From contig NW_006763293.1 in NCBI RefSeq assembly GCF_000218685.1, forward strand, positions 1,609,968 through 1,673,967: 64,000 bases of DNA. Direction: 5' to 3'. A program made the position numbers and the translations under genes. The notes beneath the pieces are model-generated. The model did no database searches. It had not been told where the DNA came from and was given only the letters and a program-made list of their open reading frames with translations. Below are positions 1-10,951 of this stretch, piece after piece; position 1 is the stretch's first letter; each line of letters starts with the position of its first letter. Source of the stretch: Serpula lacrymans var. lacrymans S7.9. Lineage: Eukaryota; Basidiomycota; Agaricomycetes; Boletales; Serpulaceae.

Positions 1-203
1 TTGGTATTTGGTGCTCTGCTACCTGCTGTGGCCCGGGAAAAACTAAAACGCTCCTGAACTTGAAGATCGCTCGGCGGATCATGATTTGGCATGTCGTCTT
101 CTGAATCCTCTTCTCTCAATCGTTTGGTCCGCTTGTGCTGACGGCCCTCCTGGAGGTGCATCAAGTCGTCCGTGGTGAAGGTTTCGTGCTTTTCTTCTGC
201 CAT
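1..203 (-). CDS. 5' end of unknown charged protein (partial)
   Basis: An open frame runs from an ATG at 203 to the left edge of the window, giving about 67 residues that begin MAEEKHETFTTDDLMHLQEG. The segment is hydrophilic, rich in Glu, Asp, Lys and Arg, and includes a basic HKRTKR patch followed by an acidic REEDSEDD stretch, so it looks disordered and possibly nuclear. I do not recognise the family. The start is chosen because it is the first ATG of the open frame and the sequence upstream is AT-rich non-coding. The rest of the gene lies outside the window, so introns and function cannot be judged. Confidence 0.5.
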   Translation of the reverse strand, partial: MAEEKHETFTTDDLMHLQEGRQHKRTKRLREEDSEDDMPNHDPPSDLQVQERFSFSRATAGSRAPNT

Positions 204-760
204 CTTTTGATAGCTTCGCGTAGACTATGCGGATGGAATGGAATTTGAACGACTGTCCTGTGACGATACTCTGTAGAATTGCAACCTTATTAGGTTCGTT
301 GCACAATCACATTTACCACTGAAGCATCAGTTGCAGTGATTGTTTTTTCAGTAAATTCCGGGCAAAGTAAGTGCACGTGATGAGACGCGTTCTGAGTCGG
401 CAAGCTCCACACAACCCAGGTTTGTTCAAATTTTGAGGGGACACTTATTTACTGATATCGAATGTAATTTGGTCTGACTGGGGAGACTAGGAAACACTTC
501 CCAAACCTCGCACAACGCCAATAACAAATATTCGCGGAAATTTTGATGAAGGATTTGCACGCCATAGCGCAGCAAAATCTGGATAAGGGTATATTGATAC
601 AATCACGGTAAAAATACACTAGCTATCTGCCTACTAATGATACAGCGCATGCTGAGTGGATACTACATAAGAGTGAAATAAAGGGTTGAAGATATACTAT
701 TGTGATGTCGTTTAAAGGTCGTTGCGTTTACGATGCATGATGTCTCCACACTCATTGCCT
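204..760. other. Intergenic, no gene seen
   Basis: This stretch separates the 5' end of the partial gene from the 3' end of the HMG-box gene, both on the minus strand. It therefore holds the promoter of the first and the 3' UTR and terminator of the second. I see no RNA gene or repeat in it. Confidence 0.5.
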
Positions 761-2245
761 CTACTTCTGTGACAAAGCTTCTTGCATGGTCCATTCTCCA
801 TTAGCCATGAAATCCACAGATACAGATTCGGGAGTGGATTGTCCGTAGCAGAATGGATCGCAAGCGGCAGGTCCTGGGAGGTCAGAATAGAAGCTGTGGA
901 GGTGATCGCCGGCTTTCCCACATGGATAACCAAGGTTAGGTGATGGGCCCGGGAGTTCAGCATAATTGATGTTGTAGAACGGTAGCTGTAGCTGGTGAAG
1001 ACCAAGCATATCACCGTAATTTAGAGACATATCCTCAGTGTATGCCAAAGATGGCCAAGTAGCGTTATCTGAATCAATGGCCATCGGGCTCCGTTGCTGA
1101 AAAGTCGCCGCTGTCGGAGTCTACGCAAGACAAGTGAGATTTAAGAATAATGGCGAAAACACAAACGACTCACAATATCAAGATCTTGCATCAACTCGGA
1201 TAAACCTGTCTCAGAACCAGCTGCAGACGACGGCCTAGATAAATCCAAAGATAGAGTTTGGCCCTGGGGCTCCTGGTCCCATATCATATTAGGGGAACTG
1301 GGGATGTCGTCTTGCGACATCTTTGCAGTGCTGTACGGAAGGGAAGATTGTATTGGCGAGGGTGACGCTGCAGGAGTGGCGGGAATGGAAGGTGGGAGTG
1401 GGGTGTTAACTGCCGCAAAAAGGTCTTCGCCGTATAGTAGTTTCTGGCTACGAGGCACCCGACGTCTCCGCCGCGCAGGAGCAACAGCGGGTCCATTCAA
1501 CTGGGTGTACTTCTCTCTCAAAGAGCGTATCCTATCGCTTCCCGTGTCCTCAGTTGTCGACCGCCTCATCTTGTCTTTCGCCCTCTGGTTCCTTTTGTTG
1601 ATCCCACGAGGACTGGGCCTGAACTTGTAATTAGGATATTGCGCGTAATGAGCGGCGTGAATTTTCGCTGCTTTGGCGTGCCAATATGACTTGTCTTCGT
1701 CGGATAACATATTCCAGCATTCGCCAGCAATGCGACTGAGATTTTGCTGACGTCGCTCGACATGGGAAGGTATGACACCTTTCTTAAGAAAATCTGAACG
1801 GTATAGCATGAAGGCGTTAGGCGGTCGGGGAATATGATCGTGATGAGTAGATTCGTGAGAGGGAGAGATAACCCCTGAAGCGGGAGAAAGATGAGGTGGA
1901 GGTAAAAGAGACAATGGTAGGTGTGGCAGCGAGACTGATTGAGACTCGGAAGAGAGTTCCTGGGTACCTGACGTGGCGAAGATATCAAAATACCCTTGCC
2001 GCTGGTCATAAAATGAGCCGGCAGGGGCTGAGGATGGGCGAAAATGATTGTAGTTCGGAGAAGGCATCACTTCGCACGAAGCAGGCCCTAACAGCCAGCC
2101 TAAAGCAGAGGATGCAAAGCACAAGCTACTATCAACTTTCTCCGACTCTAGCTTTTGTACGTCCGATGCTAGTGAGACAATGACACTTTATCAGTCGAGT
2201 GAAAGAGTGACTAGCATATCCAAATGACTTACCGTCATAGTACAT
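761..2245 (-). CDS. HMG-box transcription factor (MATA_HMG-type)
   Basis: Three coding exons: 2233..2245 (MYYD plus one base), 1174..2168 and 761..1120, with introns of 64 and 53 nt. The middle exon holds one HMG box that opens HIPRPPNAFMLYRSDFLKKG and continues through NLSRIAGECWNML, then SYWHAKAA and NYKFRPSPR. This is the pattern of the sequence-specific MATA/SOX class rather than the HMGB class. A basic patch (NKRNQRAKDKMRR) directly follows the box and probably is a nuclear localisation signal. The flanks are Ser/Pro-rich and disordered. In Agaricomycetes such single-box proteins include pheromone-response and sexual-development regulators, but mating-type genes are not seen nearby, so the target pathway is not assigned. 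The tiny first exon is supported by consensus splice sites and a preserved frame. Confidence 0.82.
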
Positions 2246-3409
2246 TTTTGCAGCTCGTTAAAGTTATATGTCAAAGGTCAAAGAAGAAGGATATAAGATG
2301 ATGAGGTAGCTGGTAAGTGCTGACCAGCCTTAAATACCTGCATTGGCGGCATTTGCGAAACCTGAGCCACCATCATATTCTGGCCGAACGATGAGAATGT
2401 TCCAATGTGCAAGTGCTGAATGAGGCAATGAAAGAAAGTGATCGTGATAAGTGTGAAAGGGAACGACGGGCTGCGACAAAATACACTCCGCGCCGCTGAA
2501 CGTTTCGGCGTTTCTTCCTCGCATTCGGGACGTCACATGACGAGGACAGAGGAACCTCGGCTTTCGGCGGTGCCACGTTCCCCTAGGCAGAGAACTCGAT
2601 CACTCATGCCCATGCTGACGAGCGGAAGGCATACGAGCAACAAAGGGAATGACTTGGAATCGCAAAAACCTCGTACACGTTCACAGTGATTAGCGCAGAT
2701 TTATTGGCCGCGTGGGTTGGTCCAAAGGGATCGCTCAACGTCTGGGGCACGCAGCTATATGGGTTGACTTAGGCGGCGAAACAAATCGCGAATACTGAAC
2801 ACGATCTCCGTGTGCAAAGAAAAGCTAATCTAGTTATAAGAATCAGTATGACGGAAGTCCGAAAAATTCAAATTTACGAGTAAGCCTCGTGTTGATGAGT
2901 CATTTTAGCTCCAGCCAACACGAGGCATGGATTGCGCGGTTGTGGAAACTATGAAAATGCCTTGCGGCATGGGTATGAGCATGTGTGGCTCCTTCGTGAT
3001 CTAAAGGAATGAAGAAGTTTGATGATAGCGGTATCTGTGGGAGCATTATCGCAGAGAAGGTATGATTCATGTACTACACAGAAAACAAATATTCAGCGTG
3101 AAGCACTTAGGAACGATAAACAAAAATATATGCATACGCACTTAGATGCATTGTATGCATATCTTTCTCGTTCCTTTAAGTATCACCAGACTTACAGGGG
3201 GTGGCCCTTCGCGCATGCACACGAATTCAAGTTTATATTGTCTTTATTATACATGTGTGATCTGACGATGGAGATTAACTCAGCTTCTAAGCTGCATCAA
3301 AAACTGATACTTACTTCTAGATACGACAGGTCTAATCAGAAAAAAGGTTGTCTAAACTTCTATTGTAAGACCCACATACAGAAAATTTCCATCTTAAAAC
3401 TTACAGCGT
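2246..3409. other. Long intergenic region
   Basis: About 1.16 kb lies between the start of the HMG-box gene and the stop of SUA5. It holds the HMG promoter. Short open frames here lack recognisable protein features, intron structure or conserved motifs, and I do not call them genes. The region contains an 11-bp perfect inverted repeat at 2884..2926. Confidence 0.5.
2884..2926. repeat. 11-bp perfect inverted repeat
   Basis: GCCTCGTGTTG at 2884..2894 is exactly complementary to CAACACGAGGC at 2916..2926, with a 21-nt spacer that includes TGATGAGTCA. It could be a hairpin, a pair of protein sites or the remnant ends of a small element. Confidence 0.6.
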
Positions 3410-4690
3410 CTATGTAATTTTTATCCATTCTTCGGTGCCAGCTGCCTTCTGAACCCGATTCATAACGGCAAGGCCTTCCTTTTCTTCAGCTATCTCCTGG
3501 ATCAATATAAGATCTACCCCTTCTTCATCGAGGGTTAATAATCCATCGAACAGACGCTGGGCAGTAACAGCGGGTTCAGATATAGCCCCGATATGGTATG
3601 TTCTCCATTCGATTCCAGTTTCTTGTAAAAACACCTCCATTAGAGGAGAGTCGGACGGGAGTAAGAGACCAACTTTGGCTGGCCGTTGAAAATCTATAGC
3701 TGAAGTTTTCAGAGAAGTCAAAAAGGCGACATGGTCCACGGGATTCGTTCCTTCAGGAGGATGAGAAGTTCGAAGCAGTGTGACAGGGACTGAAGGTGAG
3801 TAATGTCGGTATTTCATTCCTGGGGTTGTTGGCTTTTCCTCGAGTACATCGTCTTTGAAATCGCGCCTGTGAACAAACACTTTGGGTATCCGCCCTTCCC
3901 CTTGCATTCTCTCTTGCAAGACCCGCTCGATGTCCTCAACCGTAACACCTCCTGGTCTCAGAACCCGTATGTTTCCGTCATCGTGCAGGCCATCAACGAC
4001 TGTACTCTCCAACCCAACATCACATGGACCTCCGTCTAAGATGATCTGGACCTTTCCACCAAGATCACGCAAGACATGCTCCGCTCGAGTTGGACTGGGT
4101 TTTCCGGACGAGTTGGCACTTGGAGCAGCGAGAGGTGCATTTGCTATTGCTATGAGAGCCCTAGCCACAGGGTGAGAGGGCATCCTAATGGCTACCTTTG
4201 GTTGATTGGCGGTGATGATGGTAGGTATCAAGTTGGGGTCACTCGGAAACAGCAGTGTCAGAGCGCCAGGCCAAAAATGGTCCATTAGCACCTGGTATGC
4301 TTCTGAGAAAATGTAATTTGGAGGAAGGAGAGATCGTAGCATAGCGGTGGATGAGACATGAACGATCAGTGGGTTATCGGGAGGACGACCTTTGGTGGAA
4401 AAGATCCGGGAGGATGCTGTACTGTTCAGCGAAAGAGCCCCGAGGCCATATACCGTCTCTGTTGGAAAAACAACTGGCTGGAGGAGACTGACCAGACAGT
4501 GCGACGCCTCCTTCAAAGCTTGCAGGGTTTCAGCGGATGTGATTTGTGGCTCTCCATCAGCGGTAAACGAGATGGACGACGGATCGCATTTCAAAACCAC
4601 GGTTGAAGGTACCGAGGAGAGAACAGGCTTTTGCCAGAGTCTTCTGGCCGCGCCAATGGGCTTTGCGAGATAAATTTTGATTTTATCCAT
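3410..4690 (-). CDS. SUA5: Threonylcarbamoyl-AMP synthase Sua5
   Basis: Makes threonylcarbamoyl-AMP from threonine, bicarbonate and ATP for the t6A37 modification of ANN-decoding tRNAs. The frame is uninterrupted. From the ATG at 4690 it gives 426 residues, the size of yeast Sua5. The YrdC domain shows FPTETVYGLG, the KGRPPDNPLIVHV motif and the SANSSGKPSPTRAEHV motif. It is followed by a linker ending GMKYRHYSPSVPV and the C-terminal Sua5 domain. An in-frame ATG at 4834 would add 48 residues. They could be a mitochondrial targeting extension, since Sua5 acts in both compartments, but the sequence there is only weakly leader-like and I prefer 4690. It lies 407 bp downstream of the FMC1-like gene on the same strand. 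Confidence 0.93.
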   Translation of the reverse strand: MDKIKIYLAKPIGAARRLWQKPVLSSVPSTVVLKCDPSSISFTADGEPQITSAETLQALKEASHCLVSLLQPVVFPTETVYGLGALSLNSTASSRIFSTKGRPPDNPLIVHVSSTAMLRSLLPPNYIFSEAYQVLMDHFWPGALTLLFPSDPNLIPTIITANQPKVAIRMPSHPVARALIAIANAPLAAPSANSSGKPSPTRAEHVLRDLGGKVQIILDGGPCDVGLESTVVDGLHDDGNIRVLRPGGVTVEDIERVLQERMQGEGRIPKVFVHRRDFKDDVLEEKPTTPGMKYRHYSPSVPVTLLRTSHPPEGTNPVDHVAFLTSLKTSAIDFQRPAKVGLLLPSDSPLMEVFLQETGIEWRTYHIGAISEPAVTAQRLFDGLLTLDEEGVDLILIQEIAEEKEGLAVMNRVQKAAGTEEWIKIT

Positions 4691-5097
4691 GGTGCATTGC
4701 AAGAGAGAGGTTAGAATAAGTAGCGCATTCGCATGGAGGTCATCATAGTATGAATCCAAGTCTTGATCGTTCCAAACAGCGCCAAATTTGGACCAACACC
4801 GTACTGGTAGCACAAGTCCACTGCAGTATTTCATTCAATCACCAGGAAAAGATATACGTTATAGATGGGTACAATGCGATAGTAATGTAGGTGCAATAAA
4901 GCTAATGAATAGCAGTGGCCTTCTCTTCTGATTTGGATTGAGCGCAGCTGCCAGAAACACAGAACAAGTTCTATGCCAATGCAAACTAGGAGTCCTATTG
5001 AAATACCAAAGACGAAGATAATGCCCTGCGAATGGTTCAGTGAGTGCGTCAGCTACGGACCATCCTGGCTCAAGCTCCATGCGGCACACGCGCATAT
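4691..5097. other. Intergenic, SUA5 promoter
   Basis: Between SUA5 and the FMC1-like gene, both on the minus strand. It contains the possible in-frame N-terminal extension of Sua5 (ATG at 4834). An open frame at 4859..5095 has no recognisable features. Confidence 0.45.
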
Positions 5098-5534
5098 CTA
5101 TTCCTTTCCAGAATCCGGAGTTACGGTTACGGGCATGTTCAGTCCAACTCTACGAGCCGTTGCTTCGATCCGTTCTTCTGCAGTGAGGTCGAAAAGGGGA
5201 TTATATCTGTCCAGCAATTCCTTGTGTGGGGTCAACTTCACACAAGCAGAAAGCATGACACAATGTTGAGCTCACCTTGTACATCCTCTGTGAACGCATG
5301 AACGTGATGGTATTTTGCAAGTCGTAATCAAATGCCTTTGGATCGCTAGCCTTATCTCGACCGTCGAAGATTTCTCGGAAACTAGCAGCTATGTCCTTGT
5401 TTCTACTCGAAGGGGCTTTGATGCTCTGCGAACGACGGTTGTAAGCAAACGAACGAGCATTGACAAGGATGTTAGGCGCTTACAGCTTTGTGAACCTCTC
5501 TTACTACACTGCGATATATGCTCCTGTGTGACAT
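5098..5534 (-). CDS. FMC1: FMC1-like LYR-family mitochondrial assembly factor
   Basis: Three exons (5484..5534, 5276..5425, 5098..5220), introns 58 and 55 nt, 107 residues. The start reads MSHRSIYRSVVREVHKA, a Complex1_LYR-type opening with IYR in place of LYR. It is followed by DIAASFREIF, NTITFMRSQRMYKELLDRYN and the tail RIEATARRVGLNMP, which is typical of FMC1/LYRM-like proteins. Yeast Fmc1 is needed for assembly of the F1 part of ATP synthase at high temperature; location in the mitochondrial matrix is inferred from the family. No gene appears in this region unless it is spliced, because each exon alone is short. The symbol is by resemblance; another small LYR protein is the alternative. 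Confidence 0.72.
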
Positions 5535-5891
5535 GACCCAGCTTTTACCGTCTCAAGCTTTGCCAGTAAGCACGCTTCAAAGTGGTTGACCTCGTTTGCC
5601 GACGATTTTTTGGATGAAGCCGGCCCGACCGGACCCATATTTAGGCAATGGCCACTCATTATCGCGGTTGAAGCGCTTAAGCGTTGTCCATCACTTCCAC
5701 ATTGTCCTGTGGCCATGTTTTCGGTGAAACATGCCAAAGCTCGTCCACAGAACACTACAGGGCTTTGCTTGGACCTTTCGAGATCGTTGAAATACAGATG
5801 GGAAACCCGCTGATATCATTTTCTTCATATCTCCAGAACCTTCAAGGCCCTCCAAGACTTATTCAAACCAACGTCAATTACCACAGTCGAC
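5535..5891. promoter_or_regulatory. Divergent promoter region, FMC1-like / RRM gene
   Basis: A 357-bp head-to-head interval between the FMC1-like start (5534, minus) and the RRM gene start (5892, plus). It should hold both promoters. No specific motif is called. Confidence 0.45.
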
Positions 5892-6875
5892 ATGTTATTC
5901 CGTGCACCAAGTACCTCGCTGGAAAGTCTATTACAAGCTAGCGTTATTCAGGACGTCACAGATCCTGTTAAGCGGGTAAGTCGTGTCATGAAGAGTCAAT
6001 TACCGTTATAATATTCACCTATAGCAGGACCCACAGGAATCCACCGGCGAGAGCTCTCGGAAGGCTCAGACCAGCAAAGCTCAAATCCGCGCTCGCAATC
6101 CTGATAAACGGAGAGTACGATCTGGATCGAATGCTGGCAAGAAACATCACATTGCAATGGCTGTGAAGAAGGAGAATGCTTCGAGAAAAGTCAGACAACG
6201 CGAACGTGGATGGTGTTACGTCTACGTGGGCAATGTAAGGAACACTTTCGATTATATATTTCTTCGTTGACAAGACATCATCAGGTTTCGCCTGCCACTG
6301 ACGAAGAAATGTTGATCAAGTTATTCAGCACATGTGGACATATTATAAAGCTAGAAATTCAGTGTAGCAGCGGCCTCGCGATGACTACTGGGAAGCCAAC
6401 GCCTGCGTATTATCGCGGCCACCCAGTTCGTCAGTATGCTACCGTTGTGTTCGGCAAACCTCAGCATGCCCAGAAGGCCCTCAAGTTGCATGGCTCTCGT
6501 GTTGGTGGTACTGAGCTTGTTGTGAGTTAGGATTTTATTCCATTTGTATCTCGTGATTGACGTTACTTCAGGTGGTGAGGAGTGCATCTGACCTTCCAGA
6601 GGTCAAAGAAAAGGTCGAAAGACGTCTGCGCGACTATCGCGAACGCCTTGGACTAGGCCATCGACAAGGCGAGGTTCGCAAGTCTGCGAAGTTAGTTGTC
6701 CATTTGAAATACAAACCTTTCTGCAATGCTGACTTTTCCATTTCGCAGGCCTCTTTGTCTTCAACCGACTGAAATACTACCCGTGGACGAACCCAAAATT
6801 GTTGCGGCTAGTCCGCGCAAGCTCGGCGATAGACATAAGATCTGGGACTTTTCGTTCCCTATGACTGTGGTATAG
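5892..6875 (+). CDS. RRM-domain RNA-binding protein
   Basis: Five exons (5892..5975, 6025..6234, 6285..6521, 6572..6690, 6749..6875) give 258 residues. After an N-terminal segment and a basic stretch (RNPDKRRVRSGSNAGKKHH) comes one RRM: RNP2 as CYVYVGN, split by intron 2, and RNP1 as QYATVVFGK, with a longer loop containing GKPTPAYYRGHPV between them. The C-terminus is charged and helical (VKEKVERRLRDYRERLG). It probably binds RNA in the nucleus. I cannot match it to a named yeast protein. Acceptor use at 6024/6027 is ambiguous by one CAG codon (NAGNAG type). Confidence 0.75.
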
Positions 6876-7415
6876 GCCATGACAGTTTCACTCCTCTACC
6901 TTACAGCCAGCCTTAGTTTTCGGCCTTGTCAATGTAGAGTAGCAGACCACGATGTAAATGTATTGTTTCTGGATGTATGTTGTTTTATTTTATGAAATGA
7001 TATGTCTTGGCTCGATTTGTTCCTGTACACATGGTGCATGGGGGCCACTGAAAGATGGATCAGTGGGCGACCGGGTAAACGAGGGCAATGTTTGCGCTGG
7101 TATTCGTTGTAGGTATTTGAGCCACAGCCACCGGGAAATAGTACGAGCTAGCTCTTGCCTTCCTTTCTGACAACGACAGCTCAAAAGTAGCTGCACCACG
7201 GCTGTCGGTCACGAAGGCTCATACCAAGTATTCGCATCCTAGGCTGTATGGAAACGGCTTAGTTTTATATTCTGCACGACCCTTGGAGGTGAGACTGCAG
7301 CTTTTGTAGCTTCGCGGAGCAATGCCTCTGACGACGCCAATCACTGACGACGCTCTTTCATCTTAGTCTTTTTTGTTTATCGAAATATCGTCGCTATCCG
7401 CAGAGAACAGCCAGA
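6876..7415. other. Intergenic, promoter of the eIF4A-like gene
   Basis: This 540-bp stretch holds the 3' UTR of the RRM gene and the promoter and 5' UTR of the next plus-strand gene. I see no other feature. Confidence 0.4.
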
Positions 7416-10400
7416 ATGGCGAGAAGTGCTACTCTCAATCCTTCTTCAATGCCTTTCTTCCCTGGCGCCAATGCCATTCGCCCCAACGAAGACGATGCCC
7501 TCAATGGCTTAGAATTTCGAGTTCCCACACTTCGAGAACAAGATCGCACATCCATGTCCTCTCTTTCAATGTCCCCATCCGACCGCAGGTCTATGAAATC
7601 ATCTCCCAGCCCGTCTCTCGACGACGTTGATCGTGAACGCAATCGTGATGTTCGTTTCCAGCCTTCGCCGTCATTGAACGACGCCATGCGTGGCATGCCG
7701 GCTCCGCGTCAGATTGACAGCGACAGGCGCTTCTCAGCCTTCGAGGCCCGAGCCAGGGAGATGGGCACCGTTGGCAGCCTTGAAGCTTTGCCTGAGGGAG
7801 ACGATACACCTGTTCCTATCTCCACGGACAACATAGCCCCCACCGATCCTCCTTCTTTTTTCTCCGCGACATCAATTCAGGGCCACGACCGCCTTGCAAC
7901 GCCCCCTGTCAACGCCATGCATGCCCCTTCGAGGTCTTCATCAATCAATACTAACGGCATATTCACTTCATCCTCTCCAGTGTCATCTTTAGACTCTGGC
8001 AGCCAGGCCCTCTCGACTGTCGATTTCGCAAGCCTCGAGTTACAGCTCAAGGCCTCACCTTTGATCCATGACATCCTAGATCGTCTCGTTCGTTGCGAAT
8101 ACTCCACTCGAGAGATTCAGCGAGACCTTAGCGACGTCAATCGCAAAGTCAGCATTCTGGTTGAACGAACGCTTGCTAATTCCTACAACAACAATAACAA
8201 CAATCATAACAGTTCTCAACCGGAATTCAAAGACCCGTTCGCGCCAAGTGCTAGCGGGGGCCTATCTCCTCCCAGTCTAAACGGTTCTCGTACTTCATTC
8301 AGCGGAAACATTGCTCCTAATCAATCACCCCCTTCTGATGACATTACACAAATATCTCAAAGGTTAAATACCCTCACCACCTCTGTGGGCCAACTTCTAG
8401 CACTCCAAACGCAACAGCATATCCAGAACACGACGAACAATCTGACGGCCAACCAGCTTGTTGGCCGTACTACTCCACAGGCGCCAGAATTAGCGCTTAA
8501 TCAATTCTCTCCTCCTCTGGCTTCGAACCCATCTTTATTGGGACACGGTTTACCCAATCGTCCAGATGGTGGTAGGTCTTCCGTCCGTGCTCCCAACCCC
8601 CCAATGCGTACTTGGTCGGCTGGGACACTGGACCTTCCAATGCGTCCCGATACCGTTCATGCCATCAGTCGTGCTGATCCTTCTCGAGATAAGCGTCGGT
8701 CTGTAACGGGAGGTATGATGCGTCGTGAATCCTCCGGTGTAAGCACTCGCGGCATTCCTTCATACCTATCCTAACCGATTAAACCAGGTTCTCGACCCAC
8801 AAAGTGGTGATTGGTCCAGTGGCTCATCTCGTGATAGTGGTCCAATGGTATCCAAGTGGGAGCAATTAAGTCTTGCACCTGACTTGTTGCGCTCCCTGAG
8901 CAAATTTGGGTAAGGGCATTGCTAGCATACATTAGCCCCGTGTTACTTACGTGATTACGATATGTAGTGTGGGACCTCCCAACAAGATACAGCAACGCGC
9001 GTTGCCCTTCCTTCTTCGTGGCGCTGATATTATTGCCCAAGCCCCTCCTACACAGGAGCGTATTGCTGCATATGTGATACCTGCCATACAGATCGCTGTA
9101 GTCAACACTGCAGGTCGCCCATCTAATCGAGGACCAATAGTCATCATGATTTCTACCACAGTTGACCAGGCTACACAGGCCCAGCGGATGATTCGCGACC
9201 TTGGAGGACCCATTGGTATCAGGTCTGCTTTAGGAGTAGGTACAAGTACCGCTTCCAATGATCTGAACCAAGAGTTGCGTCTGCTCCAACAAAATATGCC
9301 ACATATCATTTGTGGGACACCTCAAAAATTGCATGCTCTGTTTACTGCTCCAGGTGGCCTTATTGGCTCTGAAGTTCGTTTCCTCGTTTTGGACGAAGTT
9401 GATCAACTGATTGCGCGCAACCTTCACGAATATGTGTTCAATATTGTGAAGCTATTGCCTCCTCCTCGGTCCCGCCCGTTAACAGGCACTCCCACAACCC
9501 CCGGGACTGGCTCTCAGCCTGGTTTTAATTCGTTCGATACTAACGGCACTAGTCCCTCGGTATCTTTCCCCAACTCCAACCGCAGGTTCTCTGCTATATC
9601 TTCATCTCCGACTGCGAATGACTTGGCCAATGGTTCCTCTGTTATCGAACGTCAAACCGCGTTGTTTTCAAACACGGTTCCTCAGGACGTACTCAATCTC
9701 GCGACTGCCATCCAACTTAGGGAACCAGTTCGTGTACTGGTGCGGCGCGATGGTAATGTTACCCACACTGATACCAGTCAGGGCTCTCGTGGCCTTCGTC
9801 AATTCTACCTTTACTTGGCGTTTACTGCAGGCGGACGCTCAGAACCATCTTTAACAAATGCACCTGGTGGAGGCCTTGGAATTATAGGATCTGGGCGGGG
9901 TGCCTCCAACGCTGAAAGTGCACAGGCTCGCGAGTGGAAGTTAGATGCTCTAGCAGATCTTTTTGATGACGTTGAAGTTCCACAAGCTATAGTGCATGTG
10001 GGGGGAATGACTGCTTTAGATTCCGTTGTCTACAAACTAGCGAACCGTGGATTGGAAGCTGTTCCCCTCGTAAGTGAAAACAACCATTCGTTCCGTCTTG
10101 TTTTTTGTCTGAAATGATTGACTAGCATGGTGATATGAATGCCGGGACTAAATTGGCTGCTCTGAACAAATTCAGGAGTTCCACTTCTGTCATCATGAGA
10201 CAGCCCGTTACTAAAGTTCTGGTTGTCTATGACGTCCAAGTAAAGACGCCAGAGGTCTCCCATGTTCCTCTCATTATCAATTACGGTAAGTGAGATGATC
10301 TTTAGACCTCGTATTGCATGCTGACGTATACATATAGACTTACCCAAAGCTGTCGAAGAGTACGCCCATCGGTGAGTTCAATGCTTGCAGAAACTAAGGT

Positions 10401-10694
10401 AAACAGACTAATAATATTTGATTATGCAGCGTCGCTCCTGCTATTGCCTCTACCTATGCCCGCGCTGGTGTCATTGTCAACTTCGTGACTGCCGCTGGAG
10501 GCGATGTTGAGATGCTTCGCTCCATAGAATGTTTCTACAAGTAAGTCGTTTTTTAATTGGCAGTTTATCCTTCCTCAACTCAGCCATTTTACCCCAGGAT
10601 AAAATGCGTACGTTGTGCATGATTTATATCTGAAGCTCTTTACTGACACATCCCACAGCCCGAAGTTCCGATGAGCCTACGCGACGTTGTTTAA
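7416..10694 (+). CDS. eIF4A-like protein with degenerate DEAD-box motifs
   Basis: Eight exons (7416..8738, 8788..8909, 8968..10069, 10126..10285, 10338..10371, 10430..10540, 10598..10607, 10659..10694) give 965 residues. Residues 1-440 are disordered, Ser/Pro/Asn-rich, with a short helical stretch near KASPLIHDILDRLVRCEYS. The rest aligns by eye with both RecA lobes of eIF4A: a Q-motif-like KIQQRALPF, RGADIIAQA, GTPQKLHAL, LVLDEVDQLI, then HGDMNAG, LIINYDLPKAVEEYAHR, VNFVT and FYKIKCPEVPM. The catalytic motifs are gone: Walker A is APPTQER, DEAD is DEVD, motif V lacks RGxD, and HRIGRxGR is HRVAPAIASTYA. It is probably not an active helicase but may bind translation or mRNP partners. An ancient paralogue kept as a scaffold is my inference. 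Exon 7 is only 10 nt. Confidence 0.8.
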
Positions 10695-10951
10695 ATCACG
10701 CTTCCATGTTCTTGTATCCCTATTAACCCGGCCTCCGTTCAAGTTACCCGTCTGTTTTTGTTTATTCCATTGCGTACTTGCTATAGTATATCAAGTTGCT
10801 TCGCGCAGTCCACTGTTGTATACCCGTTTACTGCACCTCCTATCCAGAATTGTTTCCCTACTAGGTAGCTTTTGGCGCTTGCCAATTTCTAACACATTGT
10901 ATAGCAGAATCTCATTTCACTCATTTTCCATGTTGCGGATAATACTTTAAT

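Noticed and set aside
3019..3417. 132-codon open frame on the plus strand
   Set aside because: No start context, domain or sensible composition; it runs into the 3' end of SUA5 on the other strand.
4859..5095. 78-codon open frame beyond the FMC1-like gene
   Set aside because: It follows the FMC1-like stop and has no recognisable features.
5504..5755. 83-codon open frame on the minus strand overlapping the FMC1-like start
   Set aside because: Translation in this frame does not continue the LYR protein, which starts at 5534 in another frame.
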